Below are positions 21,292 through 43,332 of a stretch of 64,000 nucleotides of DNA, piece by piece (position 1 is the first letter of the stretch; each line of letters opens with the position of its first letter). The notes below the pieces were generated by a model. It made no database searches. It worked only from the letters and a program-made list of their open reading frames with translations, and was not told where the DNA came from. This DNA comes from Henricia sp. BOLD:AAB3569. Lineage: Eukaryota; Echinodermata; Asteroidea; Spinulosida; Echinasteridae. A program made the position numbers and the translations under genes. The stretch is from NCBI GenBank assembly GCA_037783545.1, contig JBBELK010000058.1:496001-560000 (forward strand). Reading direction: 5' to 3'.

Positions 21292-22762
21292 TACTCACAT
21301 GGGATTGTCATGCAAGTAAAATAATCCCAAAACAAAAATAAAAACGTTTTTTATTAGCATCTTTTTAAATATGGCGCGCACAATAGAAGAGCGCACTTTG
21401 AATTGGGGGAAAATTCAGTTGTGTGCACCACGTAGCAACAACAGCATAGTATGTGACTTTCTAAACTGTACCTCCGTTTAAAAGTGAAGAATTTGGGGCG
21501 CGCGCCATTATGGAAATGTTACACGCAAAAGGTTAATTGCGGTGAATGTCCAAGTTCTCTTGTTTCCGTGGTGTATTTTGATGATAGTCAATGCTTGTAT
21601 CATAGCTTTGAAAGATGTTTGGTGGAAAAATCACAGTATATGTGGTTCTTTTTTGGCATGAGAGAGGTTTTGCAAGCCGATGGATACGCAGACGCACACG
21701 TTTAGCTTTCCAAAACTGTTAGTGGCATTTCTGTGGTTTCTCAACTCTCCAGCGTGTTACCTAAAATGAGTATTTCCGACAGCAAAAAAACTACCCGACA
21801 CAACACGACTTCGATACTCATTTTACTTTCAATCCAAAACTTTGAATCGTACAAAATATTTTTTGGACATTTATAATTCAGGCTCTTTTCAAACTGTACG
21901 TAAATGCAACGAAAACACCAGAAATCCGAAATTTCACTACGCAGGGCGAGCTTAATATCCATGCTGTGCAAACACGTTGCAGATAGCGAGTCTATATGTC
22001 ACAAGACCGCAGAAATCTGTGACGTATCCATTGCCCTTATCTGTGTGCTTGCGAAACCTTTCTGTTCTCTTCAAAATCACGACGTCGGTAACCTAATAAC
22101 TCTGACATGTATCATATTATCGCTATTAACTCGTGCTTCTGAGTTCTAACCCTAAAAAACGTCTCTCGAGGTATTAACGTTTTTTACAAACAATGACAAA
22201 AATCTACCTCACATCTAAACTCTTTTTAACTATCTGTAAAACCAATGCATCACGAACAATCGGTTTATTCTAAACTGCGTAAATTACCAATCATGTCAAA
22301 TCAAGACGTGTGTTTAATCAAAATCACAGGTACCTCAAATTATTGTGATTTTTGCCTCTCTCTTTAAAATGTCATATGGACAGAATCTGAACTATTGCAA
22401 TTCAAATACATGCACTTCAACCTTAAGTATTCCAGTTAATTAGTTGAGTTTCTAATATTAACACATAATAACATTTTGCATAGAATTGCTCAAATCAAAT
22501 TGTAGGCACAATTTTTTTTTTCAACAGCTTTTTGAGCTGAAATTCCTTATGTTTTGGAGGGTCCTTTTTGTTCATTAGAAATGTATTCAACTGCTAATGC
22601 TACAATAATTATGACACGTGATATACTGTTGCTGATTTTACTTTTAGCAGAAATAGAATATCGGTTCCTGCTAAACTTTTGTGCTTTTTTGGGAAAGCAG
22701 GCTTTCCACTGTTGACTGCACGTCTATTGCTCCCCATCACTTATATGTATGGACATACAAAT
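21292..22762. other. Intergenic, no gene seen
   Basis: AT-rich. Short ORFs only, with no splice support. Confidence 0.5.
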
Positions 22763-23263
22763 TTAAAGGAAGAACACATGATTGGTATCTCGAGGAATCA
22801 GAAATATTCACAGATTTACACATAACTTACACAATATAAACACGATGACGGTAGAAAACTTCCCATGAAATGGTTTTGTCTAAAGTGCTATAGTCTTTGA
22901 GAAATGAGCAAAACAATTATTTTTCATCTCGTTAGACGTAAATTCATTTCGCCCCAAAACCACCTCGGTGACCTCGCCCTGGACCATTTCACCCAAAGGC
23001 CATTTCGCCCTAAAACCACTTCGACCAAACACTACCTTGCCCAAATGCCACTTCGCCCAAAAACAACTTCGTGCACAGGCCTTGGTTCAGGGCGAAGTGG
23101 TTTTGAGGCAAAGTGACTGCAAATCATTTGTTGACTGTTTTCTCAAAAGATAGACGAAGTACGGAGCTGACTTTTGCTCAAGTTGGTTTTAATCATTCAT
23201 ACCTTCAATCACACGGGGATGAAACTATTTGTAATGGTTACCAATCATGTATACTACCTTTAA
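22763..23263 (+). mobile_element. TTAA element family G, copy 1
   Basis: Inverted ends ATGATTGGTATCTCGAG and TACCAATCATGTATACTAC between TTAA sites. The interior has a run of short units of the type CACTTCGCCCAAA. Copies at 26478, 32300, 36220 and 39372. Confidence 0.88.
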
Positions 23264-24224
23264 GTAAACAATGAAAATATTTTCCATTCTGAATTTTAAC
23301 GGACCACTTTGGTGTCCCCATAATATTTACGTTGTGAAACTTCAAAGTTGCATTAGCAATATTTACTGAGCTTAATACCTGGGCATTTTTAGCTGAAATA
23401 TATTTTTGGGCAGCACAAACATTTTGCAAATTTATTTCAGCATTTTAAATTTTAGGCAAAACAACTTTGGTGTCCCCCCTTCCCAAAATATTTACACGTA
23501 AAACTGTTTTTGAACTATAAAAATGTGATGGAAACAATGACAGGCTAATCAATTGAGTTTTTAGTCTCAATTTGACCAAGTTGTCTAAAGTAGACACATA
23601 AATGAAATGAAACAGATTTTAGTGTGGTCCTAATGTTAAAAACAAGCATTTTGGTGTCCACTTTACACGTGAAACCCATCATTTTTCGATGCATGGAGAT
23701 GTTTACAGTGTATACATGATTCATAGACCCCAAAGAAAAAACCTACATATTATCACTTTCAAGAAACTTATTAAAAAATATGCAAATTCTAAAAACAGTT
23801 TTACAAAGTAAAGGATTTATGGCCTAAAATGTGTATGTCACACATTGGTACCCAAATAAACTGAATTACCCTTTATAAAACAAACTAGACTTCATAACTT
23901 GCCAAAATGAAATCTGTTTAATGTCACATAATTAACCCATTGTGAGTGTACCACCAAATTAAGTTCTCAGGTGTTTCTAATATATGTCTAAGTTTATATT
24001 TACTTGTAAATATTTTTTAAATGCTTGAGGGTAGTCGGAGGTTTTTAAGTTGAAAAGAGATTTTCTTACGCTTGTTTATACAAAAATAGAAGTCGGCTTG
24101 TAGGAATTATGCACAAATGATTTGTCGTTTGTTGTGTTAAATCATTTTGTAAGTCTTAACTTGTTTACTATTAATGGGCTTTTCACACTGCCAATTCCCC
24201 AAGACATGTCTGCCCTGGACGGAC
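23264..24224. other. Intergenic, no gene seen
   Basis: AT-rich; the words TTTGGTGTCCCC and TTTACACGTGAAAC recur several times, hinting at an old degenerate repeat. Confidence 0.4.
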
Positions 24225-24763
24225 TAGTCTCGTACCCTGACCTGCTGTGAATGCTCGCAAATCAGGTCTGGGCACATGCGATGAGAGTTCATCGCTGATT
24301 GGTTGAACGTGATGCCCATTCGTTGACAGTACGTACACTGCTATTCGCCGTGCTATCAAAGTCTGGTGCCAAAGGATCGTGCGATATGACGCGGCACGGC
24401 GCTATATACAGTGCAGCTACTAGACTCCGTCAGTGTTTCAAATGCTATGCCTAAATTGTTGCGATTGCATTTGACCGAGATTGGGAGGGAATTCTTCGTG
24501 TTTGACGAGGGACGATGCCATAAAGATGTGCCAGTTACTAAATATGAACATGTAATGTGATGAAAGTGAAGAAGGTATGTGTCATGTTTCTCGCAAAGAC
24601 TATTTGGTGTGTGGCAGTATGAATGTGTGTGCAGCTTTCCCCGCATGTGTTTATGAATGAGCAAAAACCTTCGTGGGGTCCAGCACCAAAATTCATTGCA
24701 GACCAATCGGCGATGAGCTCTCTTCGCCTGCGAGCATCCACAGCAGGTCGGGGTACGAGACTA
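24225..24763. mobile_element. Inverted-repeat element
   Basis: AGTCTCGTACCCTGACCTGC at the left and the inverse GCAGGTCGGGGTACGAGACT at the right, extended inward by GAATGCTCGC and GCGAGCATCC. Confidence 0.85.
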
Positions 24764-25276
24764 TAGACCGACTATGAATATTACAAAACTCTATTCGTGT
24801 GTTGTAAAAACACGAGAAATAGTTTCAAATGTTGAGAATCAACACTTGAACACTGTTCGCAAATGAGATGTTCTCTCCCCACTCAGTGGGGGATGGATCA
24901 AAATGGCCGACAACACAGTGCGTAGCCTGCACAACCTTTGAAAATGGCAGTGTGTGTGTAATTGTTGCAGGCCTACGCAGTGCGTAAGGTTTCATGAAAT
25001 CAGCTGCTGGTTTTGCAGAAAGACTTCATGACTGAAAAATCATATCACTGCATAATGGCTTTTATCTTCTCTTAGAACAAAATAAATGTCTTTCGGTTGT
25101 TAAGGATAACTTCAGCCCTAAAACTGTAACAATTAGTTGCGTTACATAGCTTTCTGAAAAACCTGTGTTCGTTTTATGCACGCAAACGTCACAAAGTGTG
25201 TGTCCTTGTTACGGGGAATCTGTACATTTGTGCAGATAGCACAAAGCGTAAATGCTACGCAAAACTATCTTCACAC

Positions 25277-25403
25277 TTAAAGGTACAGGCTCGTCAGCAT
25301 TGCGCGTGAGCCAAATTTGTGCCACGAAATACGCAGCTCCATGCCTTTGCTATGGAGCTACGAATTTGGCGCGTGCGCATTGCTGACGAGCCTGTGCCTT
25401 TTA
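25277..25403. mobile_element. Palindromic TTAA element family F, copy 2
   Basis: Same palindrome as 21151-21291 with a small deletion in the right arm; one flank is changed to TTTA. Confidence 0.85.
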
Positions 25404-26271
25404 TACCATGTTTTAAAAAACGTGGAAAGAGGGACTGAAAAGGCCTAAATGTGACGTTTTCTTTACAATCTGGATTAAAATAAACTTGATGAGTGTGAAA
25501 AGCTTAAAAGACACTGAAATTTAGATAAATGTTGATTGTGAAATCAACGGTATTTTGGATATTAACCGCGTGTTGCTTATTGTTATTTACAAAAAGATGT
25601 ATATATTTGCACCAGTAGCGTCGCTTTAAACTGTAGACGGATCATGTGATGTATTTAGTCAATATGCTGTGAAAATTAGCCTTTTGCATGTTGGCATGAA
25701 ACATACACACTCACCAGAGTCCACTTGACCAGACTAATTTTTCGTTGCTATGTGGTGCACACAGCAGGTGTGAAGTACAGAATCAATACCATAGGAGAGA
25801 GTGGTATATAGCAACCACACTGTTGTTTGCTAGCAATGGCATACACCACAACGGCGTAGTAAGTGACTTTAAAGTGCACCTCCATTTGGGGCACCAGCTA
25901 ATATGCAAATGGTTATATGCAAAAAGCTAATTTGCAAGATTCGTAGTCTATTTTATTTATATCCTATTCACCCTCAACATGTAGCAACTCATGTATTCTT
26001 AATTGGGGCTTTTGTAACTCCAATTTAATAATAATTTTAGCAGTTTTTCAAATGCACAATTTGAAAAAGTTGTCTGCAAAAAGAAAATTGTTTGTTTAGT
26101 TTGACAAAATGGCAGCACCCACACTGCATGGCAACGCTGCAATTGCCATGTTTTATGAAGTCGGTATCCACTTTTTAGTGGGTCATATTTCTTAATCTCT
26201 CTATAACAATATATGAGTTACACTTGTTTAGCACAATGTCTTTTGTTTCTTTTGTTTCATAGGGGTGTTAT

Positions 26272-26460
26272 GGCCGAGCGGTCTAGTGCGTCGAACTTAA
26301 GTTCCTGTGCTATATAGTACTAGAATGTAGGTTCGATTCCGGGCCGCGACGGGTTGTGGCACCTGTGCCCTTGAGCAAGGCACTCAACCACACTTGCTCC
26401 CATTCCTGTAATTGGCGGTCCCTCCGCTGTTGGATGTGGTAAATAAATAAAATAAAATAA
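26272..26460 (+). repeat. tRNA-derived SINE
   Basis: GTTATGGCCGAGCGGTCTAG (A box), GGTTCGATTCC (B box), then CCCTTGAGCAAGGCACTC and a short tail of AAATAAAAT units. Plus-strand relative of the copies at 1-112 and 11835-12178. Confidence 0.85.
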
Positions 26461-26477
26461 AGTATATTATTTGTTCT

Positions 26478-26915
26478 TTAAAGGTAGAATACATGATTGG
26501 TATATCGAGAAATCAGAAATGTTCACAGATTTGCACAATATAAACACGATGAAGTTACAAAACTTCCCCTGAAATGGTTGTCTGAAGTGCTATAGACGTA
26601 AATTCAATTCGCCCCAAAACCATTTCGCCCTGGACCACTTCGTCCAAGTGCCATTTCGCCCCCAAACCCCTTCGTCCAAACACTACTTAGCCCAAAAGCC
26701 ACTTCACCCCAAAACAACCTCGTGCACAGGCCGTGGTTCAGGGCAAAGTGGGTTGGGGCGAAATGACTGTAAATGTTTTTTTGACTGTTTTCTCAAAGGT
26801 TAGATGAAGTACGGAGCTGGTTTTTGCTCGGGTTTGTTTTAATCATGAATATCTTCAGTCACACAGGGGATACAACTATTTGTAACAGTTTACCAATCAT
26901 GTATACTATCTTTAA
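26478..26915 (+). mobile_element. TTAA element family G, copy 2
   Basis: TTAAAGGTAGAATACATGAT at the left, ATCATGTATACTATCTTTAA at the right, same inner units as the copy at 22763. The SINE tail lies about 20 bp upstream. Confidence 0.9.
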
Positions 26916-27738
26916 GTCTATGGAACAGGGCAGAAAAAGTATTTTCAAGGAAAATGGTCAATGTTTTTTACTCCTAAAATCACTTCCCATTGAAATATTA
27001 ACACGATTTGGTGGTTATTAAGTCATTACAAGGAGAATAAGCGGCGACCAGTAAACGGAATTCTTTCCAAAAATTGGGTCATTGCAAATGATACAATGGG
27101 CCTTTAGACAGAGATTTAGGCATGATTTCCATTCACTGGTCGCCACTGAAATGCCGTGTGGAAACTCTATGAGACATGTCAGAAAATGTATTTTCAAGGA
27201 AATTGTTAAATTTTTTTACTCCTAAATTCACTGCCCTTTAATTAAAGTATTCATGCTTTTTTTTGGTGGTTACCGAGTCACCTTAAGGAGAATAAGCGAC
27301 GACCAGTAAATAAATTTCTTTCCGAGATTTATTTTGTGATTTACCCAAAATCATGTTTTGGCTTACATTTTTTTGTCGGCTTGTAAATTGGCAAAACTGT
27401 CCTGGGTCAATTTTTAGGACCTGTACACTGTGGTATACATCTGTGCTGTGTATATAACATTTGTAAGACATTTTCAGGGAGATATACCGGTAGGCTATAC
27501 ATGTAGGTGCAAATTGTGTATTGTGTGGATTCGATTGGTTTTACGTGTATGTCACAAGTTTTAAGTAAAAAAACAAACAAACAAAAATGCACTGAGTTCT
27601 ATTTGTAGATAAACGTTTGTATGGGAATGCCATTAATCTGCAGGTATGAAATAAACGGATTTAAGTATTAAAATGCATTTATTGTAATTTATTTTTGTAG
27701 ATGTGTACTAAAATGTCTGTTCAGGCATTACCATTATA
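26916..27738. repeat. Diverged tandem duplication
   Basis: The segment with AAAGTATTTTCAAGGAAA and GAGAATAAGCGGCGACCAGTAAA near 26937-27055 recurs near 27185-27310: two roughly 245-bp copies. No gene seen. Confidence 0.6.
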
Positions 27739-28094
27739 ATGCATAGTTCCGACCTGTCAATCAAGCCGACCAATCACAACAGAGCTAGCAACATCATGCG
27801 ATTTTCTGCACATACAGTTTGTACAGTGTTGTATGCGGTGTTCTGGGTGAATTTTTGGTTTCAAGGGTAAGAAAGCACATACTTCATGATATGGCACCTC
27901 CGTATTACTTGCCCTTTACTCAGTGTGTTATGAGATAACTGTTGACCCTGTTTTCTCCAATGAATCTGTGATTTCCGTGAAAGTCCCATTGGTTTGTGCA
28001 GTGTATGTGTCGCCATTTTGACGATAGTGTGTGAGGCATAGCAACAATATCCAAGGGGGCGGGGTTAACTGGGCAAAATCGGAACTATGCATTG
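27739..28094. mobile_element. MITE family D, copy 2
   Basis: AATGCATAGTTCCGACC at the left, TCGGAACTATGCATT at the right; the interior matches the copy at 12229-12676. Confidence 0.85.
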
Positions 28095-28410
28095 CAATTT
28101 TAAATCTCTATGAAGATTCATTTAATAACCACAGATAATTTGTTTTCTCTATAGACTAGATCCTCACTGAACTATTTCGCGTCGCTTTGAGAGGGAATTT
28201 GGAATGAAACGACAAGCTGACAGCCACAGAATCAACTTGGGCAGAAAGTGTTTTTGTGTTTTTTCAGTGCGTCGTTTCACTCAAGTCCCTACACATCAAT
28301 TTTTCTTTATGCAACGTACATCAAATGCTGTGTGAATCCGCCCTAAGGTACCGTACACAGGTTTAATTTATGGTCCTGAAATTGAATGTTGAATTATCTT
28401 GGGGTACCAC

Positions 28411-28556
28411 TACAGACCATATAGAATAGCTGCCATCTTGTGGGCAGTTTCTTTGTTCCTTGAGGACATGCATATTTGCACATTTTGTGCTTCCACTGTT
28501 GACCAATTTAAATGTCAAGAGTTGCCCTACAAGATGCCAGCTATTCGATACGGTAT
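28411..28556. mobile_element. MITE family B, copy 2
   Basis: Ends ACCATATAGAATAGCTGCC and CCAGCTATTCGATACGGTAT; inner text shared with 8233-8384. Confidence 0.8.
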
Positions 28557-28593
28557 ATTGCAGACTCCTGGGTGTAGACTTCACTTGTACAAA

Positions 28594-29074
28594 GCTTAGC
28601 ATACATCGACCATTGCAATTGGGAGCAACTGATCAGTTGCTCAAAAGGTTGATGTGTGCGTACTTGCAACTGGCTCATGTTCTACTTTCTGGCAACTACA
28701 TGTAGTTGCTGTCAGTTTCACGTGGACTAAATACGTGCACGCACATTGACAGCAAGCAACAGTTGAAAGGTCAATGTACGCGCTCTGAAAACTAAATGTT
28801 CCCAGTTGCCTCGATGAGCGCACTACGACAGCAACTGATCAGGGGCCAATTTCATAAAGCTGTTGAGCAGAAAAATTTGCTTAATCCAAAAAAATTGTGT
28901 CAACTTGTGTTCTTAGCAAGAATAGCAGATATTCTTGTGAAAAACACAAATTGACATGCACCTATTTTTATAAAGCAAACAAATTTTGGATTAAGCAAAA
29001 ATTTCTGCTAAACGGCTTTATGAAATTGGCGCCAGTTGAGTTGCTTCCAGTTGCAATGTCGATGTACGCTAGGC
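28594..29074. mobile_element. CAACTG-rich inverted-repeat element H, with a nested insertion
   Basis: GCTTAGCATACATCGACCAT at the left, ATGTCGATGTACGCTAGGC at the right. The interior has many GCAACTG and CAGTTGC words. A second element (28842-29034) sits inside it. The sister copy is at 58591-59124. Confidence 0.85.
28842..29034. mobile_element. Element I nested inside element H
   Basis: GGGCCAATTTCATAAAGC at the left and CTTTATGAAATTGGCGCC at the right, with inner inverted words TTGCTTAATCCAAAA and TTTGGATTAAGCAAA. Similar terminal words bound the region at 47772-48658. Confidence 0.8.
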
Positions 29075-29179
29075 TTTATTTTGTTCCTGTTGAAATGATC
29101 TTAAAACTCCCTAATGTTTATTTATAGTTTCAAGATTTCGTAAGGCACCAGTGCTTACAAGTTTTGTTTGTATTTTCAG

Positions 29180-29255
29180 GGTTGGAAGATTAATCCAGCT
29201 GAACAGTTTCACTTTGGAGTACAGTTGTCACGAGAAACAAAGGACGTTTTTGCAG
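29180..29255 (+). other. Isolated exon-like segment
   Basis: TATTTTCAG precedes and GTAAG follows a 76-base open stretch reading GWKINPAEQFHFGVQLSR and on to TKDVFAG, phase 0 in and 1 out. The peptide looks protein-like, but no partner exon was found between betaglycan and CDC7. It could be an exon of an untraced gene, a captured piece in a repeat, or chance. Confidence 0.3.
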
Positions 29256-29597
29256 GTAAGTTCAGAAATATGTGAACAAAAGCATTTCATTCTGCAGAAA
29301 CACTGCCATTTATCAAATTTATTAAACCTTGGTTTTACAAAATACATGTACATCATTACATCAAAATTATTTACAAATATCAAGCCCATTTAGTATACAT
29401 ATTAAAAAGCACTGTTCTAAAAAGAACTCCATTCAAGAATAATTTTTCCCTCTATCAGTACGAAAATTATTATATTATGAATGATATGACATTAGGCACG
29501 TTCCGAGGAGGGGTTACCGGGTAGGTAGAAACAGAACGGTGTGACAACTTTTCCATTTTAAAATACCAGGTATCATACCATGAACCATTAACCACTG

Positions 29598-30011
29598 TTA
29601 AAGGAGAAGGGTACCCAAGAAACAAAAGACCTTGTGCTTAAGAAGTACAACTCGTAAATTATACAATAATTCAAAGAAAAAGAAATATTACCTACTGAAA
29701 AGCGGACACAAACTTCACAAAGAATCAAAATTTTAGCGATACGTCGCACTATGGGCGCCGCCCATTTGTCGTAATAGTGGTCAACGGATGACGCTTTTGC
29801 GGACAACGTTTTCATGTATTGCCATAGAAATGCACGAACGACTTGTACGCGAAAACGTCATTCTTTGCCCAATATTGGGACGACGCATCGCTAAAATTTT
29901 GATTCTTTGTGAAGTTCTTGTGCGCTTTTTAGTAGGTAATATTAAAATAATTTACGAGTTGTACTTCTTGAGCACAAGGTCTTTTGTTTCTTGGGTACCC
30001 TTCTCCTTTAA
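29598..30011. mobile_element. Palindromic TTAA element next to the CDC7 stop
   Basis: TTAAAGGAGAAGGGTACCCA at the left and the inverse TGGGTACCCTTCTCCTTTAA at the right; the arms pair over much of the 414 bp. It starts 15 bp downstream of the CDC7 stop, so it probably lies in the 3' untranslated region. Confidence 0.88.
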
Positions 30012-30026
30012 CGGTTACAATTTCTC

Positions 30027-41249
<11,223 letters not shown>

Positions 41250-41269
41250 CTTGAATTGACCGATTGTTA

Positions 41270-42416
41270 CTGATATTAGCTAAGGACAAAGAGATAAAAT
41301 CAGTGCTTAGCCTTAGTCAATAAAGCAATAAGCCTACTCTTCCAAAAGAAAAAAGAAAATAAATTTAATTAAATTCTCGATCAGAACAGACGTGTGCTGA
41401 ATATAGTGATCTGCTGATTAACCAATCACTTTGGAAGTGCTTTCAGAATAAGAACTGTTTCACCAGGTCCAAAATGACTTGTTAAAAAACAAAGGTAGGG
41501 ACTCGTGAAAAGTTTAAGTTCCAGCAGATTTCAAAAATTGTTTGGCTGTAAAAAATTGATCAAGCAAGTGCTGTGCTTTGCTTAATACTAAAATATGTCC
41601 ATTTCCGTGCTGAATTTTTCATTAAAGTGAATGTGCCGCTGCCATAAAAAATGTGAAAATGTGATGTGATGTAAAGTCGAATAACAGTTACACATCATTA
41701 TTTCACTTTACTGCTTGGATATTCGATCATTAAATGCTTTGCGGAGATGCATGTGTTATTGTTGTTGTTAAACGAGCATGTTAACTGTTAATGTTATAGA
41801 GCTATCTTTCGTATGCATGTCTTACTCTAATGAAATTAGATTAGGCCTACTAATCAGCGCCCGCATGTGATTTTGACCACGCACCAAAAAATGTCATTAT
41901 TCTAAAATTAAATTATTTTGCAAAAAACGGGGGAAATTAGATGCAAACTACTCCCAAGCGAAACGTTTCCATTTCAGTTGTGCAATCGTGATCTATGTTT
42001 TGCCTATATTGCTCTTTCATATTAAACCAGACATCTCCTTTGGCTTTGTCATCTGAACTTGTTGCTTCAAAGTCAAACACCATCATAACTCAATGGAATT
42101 GATACTGGCACCAAACATGCCAAAACATTTCTGGGAGAGTTTAGAGCCATAATAATCAGTTTCTAAATCATAAATGGCAGTTTGTGTATCATCGATGTGT
42201 AAACCTGTAAACAGGTAGGCCTAGTAAAGGATTGTATTTTTCCTGGATTAAATAATAAATAGGCCTAGCCTTATAAATAATGAAAGAAAAAACTCACCAA
42301 AATTTGATAAAAAAAAGTAAAGTGAAATATTTCCAAACTGTTTTTACCTGTTTCAATCTTCAGACTGTTGAAGTTTTTAAAAATCGGTTTTTAATCATGC
42401 ACCCCTTCCCACGTAC
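41270..42416. other. Probable CDC7 5' intron
   Basis: AT-rich sequence between the proposed noncoding exon and the start-codon exon. No coding signal. Confidence 0.4.
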
Positions 42417-42490
42417 CGGTGTCTTGAGAGCGATCATCTGACGCGACGTTTTCTTCTTCTTCTCGATCTCTTGTTAAATTTCGCGCGAAT
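42417..42490 (-). other. CDC7: Possible CDC7 5' noncoding exon
   Basis: On the minus strand a GC-richer stretch ends ACACCG before GTACGT at 42416, a good donor that could splice to the TATCAG acceptor at 41270. The transcription start is not visible; the upper boundary is a guess near the E2F-like site. Confidence 0.4.
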
Positions 42491-42604
42491 GTTTTGGTTG
42501 GTAACCTTGCCTACTATACTCACTACCAAAAGCCTTAGTGCTGGGTACCCGTGAATGTAACTTCCGCTGCTGTTTCCGGTTGAGGTTGAACTTTGACATT
42601 CAAG
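42417..42604. promoter_or_regulatory. Divergent promoter between CDC7 and the basic-protein gene
   Basis: The stretch separates a likely CDC7 5' exon from the ATG at 42605 by under 200 bp. It holds TTTCGCGCGAA at 42479-42489 (E2F consensus type), two ETS-like cores around 42559-42580 (CTTCCGC and TTTCCGG), and AAGATGGCG at 42603-42611, a YY1-like motif overlapping the start codon. E2F control of CDC7 is known in mammals; use here is inferred. Confidence 0.5.
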
Positions 42605-42649
42605 ATGGCGACCTCCAAGGAACGTGGTTTGTCGAGTGGTTTCAAAAAT
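42605..42649 (+). CDS. Basic-protein gene, exon 1
   Basis: CAAGATGGCG start context, 15 codons encoding MATSKERGLSSGFKN, then GTAAGT. The next in-phase exon is 47149-47400. I do not recognise the protein. It sits head-to-head with CDC7. Confidence 0.6.
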
Positions 42650-43332
42650 GTAAGTTGGTTTTGCGGTTAAAATAACGAGAAGAATGGTTGAATACACGTA
42701 CAAATAATTAGATACAATTTGTCTGGGAAATTGTGTTAGTGTAAATGATTTGCGTCAGTCCGGGCATCCGGGCAAACATGAAAATGCAGTCGACGTTTAT
42801 GTCGCCAACGCCAACGGCACGCACCGCAGCGGCGCAGGGAGATCCCGGCGCAGGCATGGCAGGCGGATTCCGGCAGGCGTAATGATACGGGGTGCAGGAC
42901 AACTCGACCGTTTGCCAACTCGACCGTTGTACCAACTCGACTGTTGTACCAGTAGGCCCTACCAACTCGACTGTTGTCTAACTGGTATAAAGAGTTGAGG
43001 AGTAACTATAGAATACAGGCATGACAGGGCCCACGCGACAGCACCTTTTCAAAGTTGAATGGAGACGTCGTAGACGATGTGATTGAACATCTAGCAGAGA
43101 CGGCGATACGGGAGACGGGAGATGAGCACCCTCTGGTGGTCGAAAGCACCAATGTGCCGTGAATTCGTTACCGGAATTGTTATCGGGCTTTATTCTACTT
43201 TTATAAAAAAAATCTCCGAAGTACAAAGTGTCCGAGAAGGGACACTCTGAAGACGGCTGTGAATGTTTTGAATTGGAGGGGGGTATCCGGTCGATAATTA
43301 AAAGAAAAGCGCCCTCTCTGGACACCAAAGTA

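Noticed and set aside
22763-23263. CRISPR-like array of short TTCGCCC units
   Set aside because: Units are contiguous, variable and lie inside a TTAA transposable element in animal DNA; there are no spacers.
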